DNA of 64,000 nt from Palleronia caenipelagi (GCF_007004065.1 NZ_VFSV01000002.1:62001-126000), one strand, 5' to 3'. Counted from the stretch's first letter, positions 1 through 9,218 are shown. Notes: generated from the letters alone by a model not told the origin. Translations and numbers: made by a program.

Positions 1-1
1 C

Positions 2-988
2 GCCCCCGACGTGACCCTTCGCGGGCTGATCCTGACGGGGTCGGGTGACAGTCATGAAACGATCGATTCCGGCATTCAGCTGACCAAGACCGCCACCCGC
101 GCGGTGGTCGAGGACAATGTTCTGACGGGCAATCTCTATGGCATCGACATCCACGGCGCCCGCGACGCGCTGGTGCGTAGAAACGTAGTCGAAGGTAGTC
201 AGGACCGCGCGATGAACCGGCGTGGCAACGGGATCTATGTCTGGAATGCGCCCGGTGCAGAGGTCAGCGGCAACAAGATCCGCTGGGGCCGTGACGGGAT
301 TTTCGTCAATTCATCGAAGAAAAACCGGTTCCTGAACAACGAATTCCGCGATCTCCGATTCGGCGTGCATTATATGTATGCCGATGACAGCGAGGTTTCG
401 GGCAATCTCTCGGTGGGCAACCATCTGGGCTACGCGGTGATGTTCTCAACGCGGGTTCGGGTGACGGACAATGTGTCCGACGGCGATCGCGATCACGGAG
501 TGATGCTGAACTACGCCAACCGTTCCGAGATCACCGGCAACCGGGTGACCGGCGGCGCGAAGAAATGCGCGTTTCTCTATAACAGCCACAAGAACATCTT
601 TACCGGCAACAGCTTCGAGGGCTGTGAGATCGGGCTGCATTTCACCGCCGGATCGGACCGCAACGAGATCACCGGCAATGCTTTTGTCGGCAACCGGACA
701 CAGGTGAAATACGTCTCGACCCGCTGGGACGAATGGTCGGTGGACGGGCGCGGCAATTACTGGTCCGACTTCGCCGCCTATGATCTGGACGGCAATGGCA
801 TCGCCGACACACCCTACCGCCCCAATGACAGCATGGACCGGGTGCTCTGGACCCAGCCTGCGGCCAAGCTGCTTCTCGGCTCGCCCGCCGTGCAACTGGT
901 GCGCTGGTCGCAATCGGCCTTTCCTGCGCTCTTGCCCGGCGGGGTCATCGACAGCCATCCGCTGATGCGCCCGGAGGAGGGATCATGA
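2..988 (+). CDS. nosD: NosD, periplasmic copper-centre maturation protein (5' end missing)
   Basis: This is the C-terminal part of NosD, a periplasmic right-handed beta-helix (CASH-type) protein needed, with the NosFY transporter, to assemble the Cu centres of N2O reductase NosZ. The frame is open to the left edge, so the real start lies outside the window; the GTG at 11 is only an internal Val codon. About 325 residues are visible, with the repeating N-x-(I/V/F)-x-G-N turns that mark parallel beta-helix coils across roughly residues 30-230. It overlaps nosF by an ATGA junction, the usual nosDFYL order. Identity is strongly supported by context. Confidence 0.95.
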   Translation, partial: APDVTLRGLILTGSGDSHETIDSGIQLTKTATRAVVEDNVLTGNLYGIDIHGARDALVRRNVVEGSQDRAMNRRGNGIYVWNAPGAEVSGNKIRWGRDGIFVNSSKKNRFLNNEFRDLRFGVHYMYADDSEVSGNLSVGNHLGYAVMFSTRVRVTDNVSDGDRDHGVMLNYANRSEITGNRVTGGAKKCAFLYNSHKNIFTGNSFEGCEIGLHFTAGSDRNEITGNAFVGNRTQVKYVSTRWDEWSVDGRGNYWSDFAAYDLDGNGIADTPYRPNDSMDRVLWTQPAAKLLLGSPAVQLVRWSQSAFPALLPGGVIDSHPLMRPEEGS

Positions 989-1881
989 GCCTTGTTCTGA
1001 TCTGTGACAGCCTGATGAAACGCCGCGACCGGGTGCCAGTGTTGCAGGACGTCTCGCTGGCCATTCCCGAAGGCGCGCGGGTGGCGCTGCTTGGCCATAA
1101 CGGTGCGGGCAAATCGACACTCATCAAGCTGATCCTCGGTCTGACACCTCTCGACAGCGGCACAATCTCGATCCTCGGCGCCCGACAAGGCTCGGATGCT
1201 GCGCGGCAGGCTGTGGCGCATCTGCCCGAGGCGGTCGCCTTTCAAGGGGCGCTGACGGGCCGGGAGACGCTGCGCTATTTCGCAGGGCTCGCCGGTGAGG
1301 ACCCCCGCCAGATCGGTCACCTTCTGGACCGTGTCGGTCTGGCCGAGGCCGCGGACCGACGGATCGCCACCTACTCCAAGGGTATGCGCCAGAGGCTGGG
1401 GCTCGCGCAGGTGCTCTTGCGACGACCCCGGCTGGCGCTGTTGGATGAGCCCACCAGCGGGCTCGATCCGATCTCCCGCCACGACCTCTACGCCATCATC
1501 GATGAGCTTGCCGCCGGGGGTACTGCCGTTCTGATCGCCAGCCACGCCCTGACTGAACTCGAAGCCCGCACCGACCGCATCGCTATCCTGTCGAAGGGCC
1601 GCCTGGTCGCCGATGACACCCTGTCCGCTCTGAGCCATCAGGCCGGGCTGCCCACCCGGATGCGGGTCCGGGCGAGCGGCAGCGATGGCGCCGACTTCAT
1701 TGCCCGCAGCACCGGAGGCGCGCGGATCAACGGCGCCTCTGTCGAGATCACCTGTCCGCCGGGGGCCAAGATGGCCACCCTGCGCACGCTCTCGGGCCTC
1801 GGGCCGCAGGTCAGCGACATTGATGTCGTGCCGCCGGGCCTTGAAGATCTGTACCGCCATTACTCGGGGGACCTGTCATGA
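985..1881 (+). CDS. nosF: NosF, ABC transporter ATPase for NosZ maturation
   Basis: Cytoplasmic ATPase that pairs with NosY and works with NosD to supply a sulfur or copper-related component for NosZ cofactor assembly. The 298-residue sequence has Walker A GHNGAGKST at residues 37-45, a signature region YSKGM at 130-134, Walker B LLDEP at 152-156 and a switch His in the SHALTE segment. The start ATG overlaps the nosD stop and the stop overlaps the nosY start (ATGA at both ends), so translation is probably coupled. Length and neighbours match the family. Confidence 0.95.
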   Translation: MSLVLICDSLMKRRDRVPVLQDVSLAIPEGARVALLGHNGAGKSTLIKLILGLTPLDSGTISILGARQGSDAARQAVAHLPEAVAFQGALTGRETLRYFAGLAGEDPRQIGHLLDRVGLAEAADRRIATYSKGMRQRLGLAQVLLRRPRLALLDEPTSGLDPISRHDLYAIIDELAAGGTAVLIASHALTELEARTDRIAILSKGRLVADDTLSALSHQAGLPTRMRVRASGSDGADFIARSTGGARINGASVEITCPPGAKMATLRTLSGLGPQVSDIDVVPPGLEDLYRHYSGDLS

Positions 1882-2708
1882 GCGCATTCACCCGCATCGC
1901 GGCCGTCGCCCGGACCGAAGCGCTGGTTCTCCGTCGAAACCGCTGGCTGGCGGTGTCGACCCTGATGATGGTGGTCTTTGCCGTGGCACTCTCCATGGCG
2001 GGCAGCGCGCCCACGGGGACGCTGGGCGTGGACCGGCTGACCGTCTCGGTGGCCTCGATGACCACGCTGGCGGTCTATCTGATTCCTCTACTGGCGCTGC
2101 TGATTTCCTTTGACGCCATTGCCGGAGAGCGGGATCGGGGGACGCTGGCGCTGTTGCTCTCCTACCCCGCCAGCCGGGCCGAGTTGATCCTCGGTAAAGC
2201 GCTGGCCCATGTGGCGGCGCTGGGTTTTGCGAGCCTCCTCGGGTTCGGCGTCGCCGGTGCGCTGGCCATGATCTCGGGCGGCACGAGCACCGAGAGTCTC
2301 ACCGCGCTGGCCCGGCTCATGGGCACGTCCATCCTGCTCGGGGCGGTATTCGTGGCGCTGGGATACGTGATCTCGGCGCTCGCAGGGTCCCCGGCATCGG
2401 CGGCAGGGCTCGCCGCCACGCTCTGGCTGATCTTCGTCGTGCTCTATGATCTCGCGCTACTGGCAGCGGTGGTTGTGGACGGGGACGGCGTATTTACCCG
2501 CGCCGTGTTTCCCTGGGTGATGACCGCCAACCCTGCGGACGCCTTCCGTCTGTGGAATATCGCCGGGACCGAGAGCGTCGCGATCGCTGCGGGTATGAGC
2601 GGGGTGGCGCAGAGCCTGCCCCGCTGGGCCGCGCCCCTGTCGCTTGTCATCTGGCCCCTGGTCGGTTTCGCACTGGCGCGTTGGGCTTTTCGGAGGGTTG
2701 AACCATGA
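1878..2708 (+). CDS. nosY: NosY, ABC transporter permease for NosZ maturation
   Basis: Membrane permease of the NosFY transporter. The 276-residue protein has about six hydrophobic segments: near residues 22-42, 58-78, 110-132, 142-165, 173-198 and the C-terminus. A GERDRGTLALLLSYP stretch follows the second segment and is characteristic of ABC-2/NosY permeases. It lies between nosF and nosL with 4-bp overlaps on both sides. The substrate moved by NosFY is not settled; sulfur species delivery to the NosZ CuZ site is the usual proposal. Confidence 0.93.
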   Translation: MSAFTRIAAVARTEALVLRRNRWLAVSTLMMVVFAVALSMAGSAPTGTLGVDRLTVSVASMTTLAVYLIPLLALLISFDAIAGERDRGTLALLLSYPASRAELILGKALAHVAALGFASLLGFGVAGALAMISGGTSTESLTALARLMGTSILLGAVFVALGYVISALAGSPASAAGLAATLWLIFVVLYDLALLAAVVVDGDGVFTRAVFPWVMTANPADAFRLWNIAGTESVAIAAGMSGVAQSLPRWAAPLSLVIWPLVGFALARWAFRRVEP

Positions 2709-3226
2709 ACCGCGTGATCCCGTTCTTGCTGGCCACGATGCTCCTGCCCGCCTGCCGCGAAGAGGTCGCCACGGTTCCCGATCCCACCCCCCTGACCGAA
2801 GAGGCGCTGAGCTATTTCTGTCAGATGAACGTGCTCGACCATGGGGGGCCGAAGGCGCAGATCCACGTGGATATCTACGAAGCGCCAATGTTCTTCGCGC
2901 AGGTCCGCGATGGCATCGCCTATCTGCGCAGCCCGGAACGCGACGGGCGCATCACCGCCATCTATGTCAGCGACACGGGCAGTGCGGCGGATTGGGACGT
3001 TCCCCAGTCCCTGCCGTGGATCACAGCCGAGGACGCGGTTTTTGTCATCGGCTCCGACCGACCCGGCGGCATGGGTGCGCCGGAGCTGGTGCCCTTTGCC
3101 TCCGAGGCCGATGCAGCGGCTTTTATCGCCGACCACGGAGGCCAGGCTGTGGCCCTCGACGCCATCCCGGACGACGCCGTGACAGGCCCCGTGGATCCCG
3201 ACTGGACGAAGGAGCAAGGTTCATGA
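2705..3226 (+). CDS. nosL: NosL, outer-membrane copper-binding lipoprotein
   Basis: Copper(I) chaperone that delivers copper to apo-NosZ. The N-terminus is a lipoprotein signal with lipobox LPAC, giving Cys17 as the lipidated residue. A CQMNVLDHGG stretch at about residues 39-48 carries the conserved Cys-x-Met and His expected for the copper site. At 173 residues it has the usual NosL length. It overlaps nosY and nosX by ATGA junctions, so it is part of one nosDFYLX transcript. Confidence 0.95.
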   Translation: MNRVIPFLLATMLLPACREEVATVPDPTPLTEEALSYFCQMNVLDHGGPKAQIHVDIYEAPMFFAQVRDGIAYLRSPERDGRITAIYVSDTGSAADWDVPQSLPWITAEDAVFVIGSDRPGGMGAPELVPFASEADAAAFIADHGGQAVALDAIPDDAVTGPVDPDWTKEQGS

Positions 3227-4152
3227 CCCACGCGCTGACACGCCGCCGTTTCGTAGCCATCTCCGCCGCGTTGCCCCTCGCCGGCGCGGCCTTCGGCGCC
3301 ACGATGCCCGAGACCCGCTGGAAGGGCCGCGCGCTCGGGGCCAGCGCATCCCTGCGCATCGCTGGTCTCGCGCCAGATGAGAGCGCACCCGTGGTCACCG
3401 CCGTCGAAGCGGAGTTGCAGCGACTGGAGCGGATCTTCAGTCTCTATCGCGAAGATTCGGCGCTGGTGCGGCTGAACAGGACCGGCAAATTGATCGCATC
3501 TCCCCCCGAACTGCTGGAGGTGCTGAGCCTCGTGGACCACATCCATGACGTGACCGGCGGTGCCTTCGATCCGACCGTGCAGCCGCTCTTTGCCGCCCTC
3601 GCCCACGCCGCCGACGCAGGTCGCAGCGTCTCACCCGAAGAAATGCGTGCCGCCCGGACGCATGTCGGATGGGACAAGGTGGAGATCACCCCGAACGCGA
3701 TCCGCCTGCCCTCCGGTGCCGCGCTGACCCTGAACGGCATCGCACAGGGCTACATCACCGACCGCATCGCCAGTTTGCTCAGGCACCGGGGGCTGACGAA
3801 TATTTTGGTGAATGCAGGCGAAATCCGGGCGCTTGGCAGCCGTCCCGATGGCACAGACTGGCAGGCCGGGATCGCCGATCCCTCTGGCGCGCTCGTCTCG
3901 CGGCTGACACTGACCGACCGGGCGCTCGCGACCTCTGCGCCGGGCGGTACCCGACTTGGACCCTCTGCGACTGAGCACATTCTCGATCCAGGCACCGGAA
4001 CAGCCGCGCGCGGTGCAGCCCTTGTCTCGGTGTCCGCCCCCACAGCGATGGTGGCCGATGGCCTGTCCACCGCCCTCTGCGTGATCCCGCCCAAGGGGCG
4101 CGCCGCTGTCATTGCGGCCTTTCCGCAGGCCCGGATCGAGGCTAGCCTATGA
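3223..4152 (+). CDS. nosX: NosX, ApbE-type FMN transferase
   Basis: Periplasmic flavin transferase that attaches FMN covalently to a Thr of the NosR flavodoxin-like domain (and possibly NirI). The start at 3223 overlaps the nosL stop; a longer upstream reading frame is the nosL shadow. The 309-residue protein begins with a twin-arginine-like signal (RRRFV followed by a hydrophobic stretch). ApbE family blocks are present: a LNGIAQGY segment, an NAGEIRALG segment and the C-terminal D-(P/A)-x-T-G-like segment HILDPGTGT. It ends a nosRZDFYLX-type operon, the order known from Paracoccus. Confidence 0.94.
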   Translation: MTHALTRRRFVAISAALPLAGAAFGATMPETRWKGRALGASASLRIAGLAPDESAPVVTAVEAELQRLERIFSLYREDSALVRLNRTGKLIASPPELLEVLSLVDHIHDVTGGAFDPTVQPLFAALAHAADAGRSVSPEEMRAARTHVGWDKVEITPNAIRLPSGAALTLNGIAQGYITDRIASLLRHRGLTNILVNAGEIRALGSRPDGTDWQAGIADPSGALVSRLTLTDRALATSAPGGTRLGPSATEHILDPGTGTAARGAALVSVSAPTAMVADGLSTALCVIPPKGRAAVIAAFPQARIEASL

Positions 4153-4177
4153 TCAACCATCCAAAGGAGGATAACTC

Positions 4178-4555
4178 ATGTTTCTGAAAACAGTGACGGC
4201 CGTCGCTCTGACCGCTCTGGCTCTGCCGGCCTTCGCCGAAGGCGATGCGGCCGCTGGTGAAAAGGTCTTCAACAAGTGCAAGTCCTGCCATGCGGTGGGT
4301 GAGGGCGCCAAGAACAAGGTCGGCCCAATGCTGAACGGCATTGTCGGCGCCGAGGCCGGCAAAGTTGAGGACTTCAAGTATTCCGACGCACTGATGGCCA
4401 AGGCCGAAGAAGGTCTGGTCTGGGATGAAGAGTCCCTGACCGCCTTCCTGACGAAGCCCAAGGACTACATCCCGGGCACCAAGATGTCCTTCAACGGACT
4501 GCGTAAAGAAGAAGAGATCGCGAACGTGATCGCCTATATGGCAACCTTCGAGTGA
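4178..4555 (+). CDS. small class I c-type cytochrome (c2/c550-like)
   Basis: Periplasmic monoheme cytochrome, 125 residues, with a cleavable signal ending near AFA-E at residue 20, a CKSCH heme site at residues 34-38 and a probable axial Met103 in PGTKMSF. A strong Shine-Dalgarno (AAAGGAGGA) precedes the ATG, and the gene lies 25 bp behind nosX, so it is probably co-transcribed. Class I cytochromes of this size commonly carry electrons from the bc1 complex to NosZ, NirS and NorCB, so it is a good candidate donor for the reductases encoded around it. The specific partner is inferred from position only. Confidence 0.88.
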   Translation: MFLKTVTAVALTALALPAFAEGDAAAGEKVFNKCKSCHAVGEGAKNKVGPMLNGIVGAEAGKVEDFKYSDALMAKAEEGLVWDEESLTAFLTKPKDYIPGTKMSFNGLRKEEEIANVIAYMATFE

Positions 4556-4565
4556 TACTCACGGG

Positions 4566-4592
4566 GCGGGCGCGGCTGTCAGCGGCGCCCGC
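4566..4592. terminator. GC-rich hairpin between converging nos and nir transcripts
   Basis: A perfect 8-bp inverted repeat (GCGGGCGC ... GCGCCCGC) with an 11-nt loop fills the 38-bp gap between the converging cytochrome and membrane-protein genes. There is no strong T-run on either side, so it is only a weak candidate for a bidirectional terminator or 3'-end stabiliser. Confidence 0.45.
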
Positions 4593-4593
4593 T

Positions 4594-4830
4594 CTACCTC
4601 TTGCCGTCCGCCTCATCCATTAACCGGCGTACCCAGAGGCCGGTGGCCCAGGCCGCCGGAATGCCCAGCGCCAGTCCGGCAAGGACCGAGGCCACCGGTG
4701 ACAGCTCCCCCAGTCCCAATTTGCGACCCATGAGCGCAAGCATGAAAACGTTGATCGCCACCGCTCCGGCAGCGAGCGGATAGAGCAACGTCGCCAGCGC
4801 CCAGACCGGCCAGGGTCGGTCGTCGCTCAT
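4594..4830 (-). CDS. small inner-membrane protein at the end of the nir operon
   Basis: A 78-residue protein with two hydrophobic segments (about residues 8-30 and 42-66) and a charged C-terminal tail (RRLMDEADGKR). Its start overlaps the stop of the CbiX-like gene by ATGA, so it is translated as the last gene of the nirSECFDGHJN transcript. I do not recognise a named family. Position suggests a role in nitrite reductase or heme d1 biology, for example a small membrane partner, but nothing in the sequence shows a cofactor site. Confidence 0.7.
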   Translation of the reverse strand: MSDDRPWPVWALATLLYPLAAGAVAINVFMLALMGRKLGLGELSPVASVLAGLALGIPAAWATGLWVRRLMDEADGKR

Positions 4831-5585
4831 GCTGCACCTCGCTGCCGGGTGGATTGAATCTCCTGCGCAATCACTTCGGCCACGCCGGGCATGGACCCCG
4901 CCACCGGCAGGACGGGCCCGGTAAATCCGCTTTCATCCACCGCTTCGGGGACGTCGCTGGACGCGTGGAACGCGCTGACGACAAAGCAGGGCAGGCAGAT
5001 GGAGGGCGATGGCGCGGCGGCCAGCGCATCCTTTAGGAACGGGGCCTCTTCCAGGTAACCCGGGGTGACGGCCTTCACCCTGGTCATCCGCTCCAGCTCC
5101 CCACACAGCATCCGCGCGCAGGCCGCAGGGCGCGGACCGCGCGCCGAACCATGAGCCGCCAGCACCACGGTGGTCCGGGTGGCTTGCAGGCGGTTGTTTG
5201 TTAGCGCGTCGCGGATCATGTCGGCGCAGACCTCGTGAAACGCGGGCAACAAGCCCAACGGTCGCAGCACCGGGGCGTCTCCCCGCCCGGCGGCCACCAG
5301 CGCATCGCGCATAACCTTGCGCAGGATGAACCCGTCGGACATCAGCGCCGGGAATACCACGGCGTCGGGCCCAAGCCCCTCGAATGCCCGCGCCACCGCG
5401 CCGTCATGCCCCAGCGTCGCGCCCCGCACCCGCCAGCCGGGGAGCATATCCCCAACCCGCACGGCCAGCTCCTCCAGTCCGCGCTGGTGCGGCTCCGGGT
5501 CCGAAAGTGACCCGAAGGCCACGAGGACCACGTCATGGGTGTCAGTGGCTGGTGCCATCGGAGAAGGTGATCTTGTTCCAGACAT
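4827..5585 (-). CDS. CbiX/SirB-type sirohydrochlorin chelatase
   Basis: A 252-residue cytosolic protein with two related halves, each starting with a chelatase-type strand: VLVAFGS near residue 20 and VLAAHGS near residue 140. This is the tandem (non-short) CbiX/SirB architecture. Such enzymes insert Co or Fe into sirohydrochlorin. In a heme d1 operon the useful reaction is iron insertion to give siroheme, the substrate of NirD(L)GH. The start at 5585 is chosen because AGGA lies 7 nt upstream; it overlaps nirN by 44 nt. A second ATG at 5558 is possible. The active-site His of the first half is replaced by Phe (AFGS), so the second half is probably catalytic. Confidence 0.8.
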   Translation of the reverse strand: MSGTRSPSPMAPATDTHDVVLVAFGSLSDPEPHQRGLEELAVRVGDMLPGWRVRGATLGHDGAVARAFEGLGPDAVVFPALMSDGFILRKVMRDALVAAGRGDAPVLRPLGLLPAFHEVCADMIRDALTNNRLQATRTTVVLAAHGSARGPRPAACARMLCGELERMTRVKAVTPGYLEEAPFLKDALAAAPSPSICLPCFVVSAFHASSDVPEAVDESGFTGPVLPVAGSMPGVAEVIAQEIQSTRQRGAA

Positions 5586-7095
5586 TGTACTTTCCTGACG
5601 GTTTACGCATGGGCAGGCGGGTGACTTCCTCAAGGGTCAGCGCGTCGTAGACGATGACCGCCCCGTCATCTTCCCAAACGCTGACCAGCGCGTAGCTGCC
5701 ATCGCGGGTGAACTCGACATGGGCGACGGTGGCGCCGGGCTCGGGGCGCAGGGTGCGCACGATCTCAAGGCTCTCCTTGTCGATCACATGCATGGCGTCC
5801 TTATTCGGGCCAAAAAACACGTCGGCCCAGACATAGGGCGAGTTCTCATGGCTGCGCAGGAAGAACCCCGGACCCTCGGTGGTGATCGTGTCGGTGACCT
5901 GCCAGTTCTCGATATCGATGACCGAGAGCTTGCCCTCGCGCAGATGCGGGGTGGCCATGACGCGGGTGCCGTTCCGCTCCCACGAGATGCCGGAGCCCAG
6001 ATGGGGCATCCCGGGCAGCGGCAGCTCAGCCACCTCGCGCCCGACCGTGAGGTTCACCACCACACCGCGCTCTCCGTCGCGGGAGGCCCCAATGAGAAAG
6101 CGGTAATCGGGGGTGAAGAAGAAATCGTCGATGGGCTCGGCGGTCTCGATCCGGCGGCGGGCGAACAGCCCCTCCGATGAGGCAATCGCCTCCACCATGC
6201 CTTTCTCCCGCGAATGGACGAAGCCCTCATAGACCGGATCGGCATTGGGGTCCGTGGCGACTTCCCAGATCTCCGGCGCGTCCTTCAGCGCGAGGATGAA
6301 GCTCTGCCGTTGCGGCGCCTGATAGACGGCGGAGACGCGGCTGGGGGTGCCGTCCTTGGCAACGACCTCCATGACGTGGGCCGGGGACAGGTCGGCGGTC
6401 GAGAGGATCGTCAGCGTCTGCGGCAGGTAATTGGCGACGGCGAGCCACTTACCGTCATGGCTCATGGCGATGTTGCGGCTGTTGAGACCCGCGCGGACCC
6501 GGCCCACCTCCTGCAGCGCCCAGAGGTCGTATTTCTGCACCCAGCCGTCCCGCGACATGATGAAGACATAGCGCCCCTCAGGGCTGAATTTCGGCCCCCC
6601 ATGCACCGCAAAGGGCGTGGCAAAGCGGTCCAGCACATCCCATGTGTCGCCGTCCAGAACGCTCACATGGTGGTCGCCGGTCTCCACCGCCAGCGTGATA
6701 TTCATCGGGTCCGCGTCCCAGACCGGCGCGTCGGGCGCGCTGTAGTCACCCCGGATCTCGCGGCTGGCAAGGATCTCCTCCGCCCCCCAATCGGGGATGT
6801 GATCGAGCGGTGTACCCAGCCATTCGGCCAGCGCGGCGATCTCCTGCTCGGAGAGCTGATCGGCGAAGGCGGGCATCTGCGTGGCCGCCCGGCCCTCCGC
6901 GATGACCGTGGTCAGATCCGGTCCCCGCATCCGCCCCAGCGTCTCGGGGATCAGGGCCGGGCCACTGCCCCCCAGCCGCCCGTCGCCATGACAGGCGGCG
7001 CAACTCTCGGCATAGAGCGTTGCGGGCTCGGCCAGAACGGGTCCGGCGAGGCAGGCCCAGAGCGCGAGACTAGAGGAAAGCAGGCTGCGGATCAT
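5542..7095 (-). CDS. nirN: NirN, d1-type cytochrome for heme d1 maturation
   Basis: Periplasmic protein related to NirS, with an N-terminal cytochrome c domain (CAACH at residues 32-36 after a signal peptide) and a C-terminal eight-bladed d1-heme beta-propeller with repeated H-V-S-V-L-D and S-(P/H)-(D/E)-G-(R/K)-type blades. In Pseudomonas and Paracoccus NirN dehydrogenates dihydro-heme d1 to heme d1 before transfer to NirS. It is 517 residues, slightly shorter than NirS, and starts 26 bp inside the end of nirJ. The protein is distinguished from NirS by position and its distinct cytochrome domain. The alternative call, a second nitrite reductase, is unlikely. Confidence 0.92.
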   Translation of the reverse strand: MIRSLLSSSLALWACLAGPVLAEPATLYAESCAACHGDGRLGGSGPALIPETLGRMRGPDLTTVIAEGRAATQMPAFADQLSEQEIAALAEWLGTPLDHIPDWGAEEILASREIRGDYSAPDAPVWDADPMNITLAVETGDHHVSVLDGDTWDVLDRFATPFAVHGGPKFSPEGRYVFIMSRDGWVQKYDLWALQEVGRVRAGLNSRNIAMSHDGKWLAVANYLPQTLTILSTADLSPAHVMEVVAKDGTPSRVSAVYQAPQRQSFILALKDAPEIWEVATDPNADPVYEGFVHSREKGMVEAIASSEGLFARRRIETAEPIDDFFFTPDYRFLIGASRDGERGVVVNLTVGREVAELPLPGMPHLGSGISWERNGTRVMATPHLREGKLSVIDIENWQVTDTITTEGPGFFLRSHENSPYVWADVFFGPNKDAMHVIDKESLEIVRTLRPEPGATVAHVEFTRDGSYALVSVWEDDGAVIVYDALTLEEVTRLPMRKPSGKYNVWNKITFSDGTSH

Positions 7096-8281
7096 GGCGC
7101 TCTCCGGTGAAAGGACGGTTGGTCAGGCGGTCAGCGGCGTCGGCCAGACCTATTTCGGCGTCGGTCAGGTAGCATGCCGGGTCCTCGGCCCAGGGGTCTC
7201 CGGTCAGTTGCAGCGCCCGGATCCTCGTGTTGCCGCCACAAACGGCCTTATGCGCACAGGCCCCGCAACGGCCTTTGAGGGGGCGCGGACGACGGCGCAG
7301 CTCGGCCAGCATCGAATCGGCGCCGGTCCAAAGCTCTGAAAACCGCGCGGTCTTGACCGAACCGATGTCATATTCGGACCAGTAGGTATCGGGGTGAACG
7401 ATGCCTTGGGTATCTATATTCGCCACACCCACGCCCGAGGAATTACCGCCCCACGCCTCCAGATGATCCCGCAGATGGGTGATCTGTTCGGCGCTATAGC
7501 GCTCCGCCGCCCAGTTCAGGAAATAGACCGCATCGGCGTCGTTATTGCCGGTGACGATCTCGAGCGGCGCCGCGCCCTGATGGCTCGCCTGCGCGCGTTC
7601 GATCAGCAGATCCATCGCATGGCGGGTGCGGCGGTGATCCGCGTCATCGCCCCGGTTCTTGTTCCCGCGCCCTGCATAGACGAGATGCGAGAGGTAGAAC
7701 TTGTCCACGCCCTCGCCATCGCAAAGCTCCAGAAGCTGGGGCAGTTGATCGGCATTGTCCTCGGTCAGGGTAAAGCGCAGCCCGACCTTCACATCACGCG
7801 CCTTGCAAGCCCGGACGCCCTCCAGCGCGGCCTCATAAGCGCCCACCATGCCGCGAAAGCGGTCATTCACCGCGCCAATCCCGTCGATGGAGATGCCCAC
7901 ATAGTCAAAGCCGATCTCGGCCACCCGGTCGGCCTGCTCACCAATCACCCCTGTGCCGTTGGTCGAGAGCGCCAGCACCCGCACCAGCTCCCGCGCGCGT
8001 TTCGCGAGGTCAAAGAGGTCATCGCGCAAGAGCGGCTCGCCGCCAGACAGGATCAGGGCAGGAACGCCAAAGCGCCCGATATCCTCCAGCGTCTCGCGGG
8101 CCTGCACGGGGGTCAGCTCGCCCGGGAAATCCACATCCGCCGACACCGTGTAACAGTGCTTGCACTTGAGGTTGCAGCGGCGCGTCAGGTTCCAGATCAC
8201 CACCGGCTTTGGCGGACCCTTGGCGCGGCGCGGCGCTGTGGGGGTGTAGAGCTGATCCATATATTGGCTGAGACGGAACAT
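7070..8281 (-). CDS. nirJ: NirJ, radical SAM enzyme of heme d1 synthesis
   Basis: Radical SAM protein that removes the propionate groups from rings A and B of 12,18-didecarboxysiroheme in heme d1 biosynthesis. The 403-residue sequence has the radical SAM cysteines C36, C40 and C43 (CNLKCKHC), the GGEPLLR segment near residue 100 and a C-terminal SPASM-like cluster region with C-x2-C-x5-C ([10 protein letters not shown]) and a further Cys in DPACYL. The start overlaps the nirH stop (ATGA). Cytosolic. Confidence 0.95.
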   Translation of the reverse strand: MFRLSQYMDQLYTPTAPRRAKGPPKPVVIWNLTRRCNLKCKHCYTVSADVDFPGELTPVQARETLEDIGRFGVPALILSGGEPLLRDDLFDLAKRARELVRVLALSTNGTGVIGEQADRVAEIGFDYVGISIDGIGAVNDRFRGMVGAYEAALEGVRACKARDVKVGLRFTLTEDNADQLPQLLELCDGEGVDKFYLSHLVYAGRGNKNRGDDADHRRTRHAMDLLIERAQASHQGAAPLEIVTGNNDADAVYFLNWAAERYSAEQITHLRDHLEAWGGNSSGVGVANIDTQGIVHPDTYWSEYDIGSVKTARFSELWTGADSMLAELRRRPRPLKGRCGACAHKAVCGGNTRIRALQLTGDPWAEDPACYLTDAEIGLADAADRLTNRPFTGERHDPQPAFL

Positions 8282-8769
8282 CAGGACCTTCCCCCGGCCA
8301 GTCTGAGGCCGGTTTTCTTCAGAATACGTTTCGACAGGAGCATGTCGGCGGCCCGACAGGCGTCGCCGAGCAAGGCGGCGATCTCGGCGCGTTTCTCATC
8401 CACCTCGGCCCGGCTGTGACCGTGGACCATGGCAAACAGGTTGTACGGCCAGAGCGGCAAGGCCCGCGGGCGCAGGTAGCAGTGGGACACGAAGTCAAAC
8501 GCGCCGACCCGAGCGCCCAGCGTTTCAGCGTGGGCGTCGTCCACATCCCAGACGGTCATGCCATTGGCGGTCATTCCCAGCCGGTAGTGGTTCGGCGCGA
8601 TGGCGACCCTGCGGATGACGCCGCGCTCTTGCATGGCCTGCATCCGCGACAGCAACTCGGTCTCAGGCAGCCCGAGCGCTTCCGCCACGGCACGGTAAGG
8701 CTCGGCCACCAGCGGCAGGCCCCCTTGCGTCTCGGCGATGATCGCCCGGTCGAGCGGGTCCAGTCTCAT
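8281..8769 (-). CDS. nirH: NirH, siroheme decarboxylase subunit
   Basis: Lrp/AsnC-fold subunit of the siroheme decarboxylase complex (NirDLGH), 162 residues. It begins with a winged helix-like N-terminal region ([16 protein letters not shown]) and carries the L/H-type block [14 protein letters not shown] near residues 105-118. The start at 8769 overlaps the nirG stop; a longer upstream frame is a shadow of nirG. It converts siroheme to 12,18-didecarboxysiroheme together with NirD(L) and NirG. Confidence 0.9.
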   Translation of the reverse strand: MRLDPLDRAIIAETQGGLPLVAEPYRAVAEALGLPETELLSRMQAMQERGVIRRVAIAPNHYRLGMTANGMTVWDVDDAHAETLGARVGAFDFVSHCYLRPRALPLWPYNLFAMVHGHSRAEVDEKRAEIAALLGDACRAADMLLSKRILKKTGLRLAGGRS

Positions 8770-9218
8770 GCCGCCACCCTGAAGCCGATGAAGAACTCCT
8801 TGAGCTTCGGAAAGGCCAGCACAGCCAGCCCGGTCTCCGCCTCGATGGCCGCGCAAGTGGCGCCGATGGCGTCTTCGGTCTCGGTGGCCAGCACGAACCA
8901 CATGTTCAGCCGGTGCGCGCGCTCGTAGTTATGGGCGACCTCGGGGTGGGCGTTAACCTGCTCGGTGACGGCCTCGAACCGCGCCTCCGGCACCTCCATG
9001 GCGCAGAGGCAGAACGCCCCGCCCAGCGCTGCGGCGTCGTAGAACGGGCCGAAGCGGGTGATGTAGCCGTCGGATTTCAGACGGCTCAGCCGCGCGAGGA
9101 TGTCCTCCACCGTGACGCCCAGTTCTGCTGCGAGCGGCGCAAAGGGCTGCGGCGTGACGGGCAGCCCGTCCTGCAAGCGGTTCAGCAGCGCCCGGTCAAT
9201 GGCATCGAGATCGCTCAC
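8766..9218 (-). CDS. nirG: NirG, siroheme decarboxylase subunit
   Basis: A 150-residue Lrp/AsnC-like subunit of the siroheme decarboxylase. A GTG start at 9218 forming a GTGA overlap with the nirD(L) stop is preferred over the longer upstream frame, whose extra residues are the low-complexity shadow of nirD. It has the D/G-type block HNYERAHRLNMWFV near residues 94-107. It pairs with NirH, which carries the complementary block. Confidence 0.88.
   Translation of the reverse strand: MSDLDAIDRALLNRLQDGLPVTPQPFAPLAAELGVTVEDILARLSRLKSDGYITRFGPFYDAAALGGAFCLCAMEVPEARFEAVTEQVNAHPEVAHNYERAHRLNMWFVLATETEDAIGATCAAIEAETGLAVLAFPKLKEFFIGFRVAA

Noticed and set aside
5542-7095. Second cytochrome cd1 nitrite reductase
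   Set aside because: Position after nirJ and the divergent cytochrome domain fit NirN, a maturation protein.
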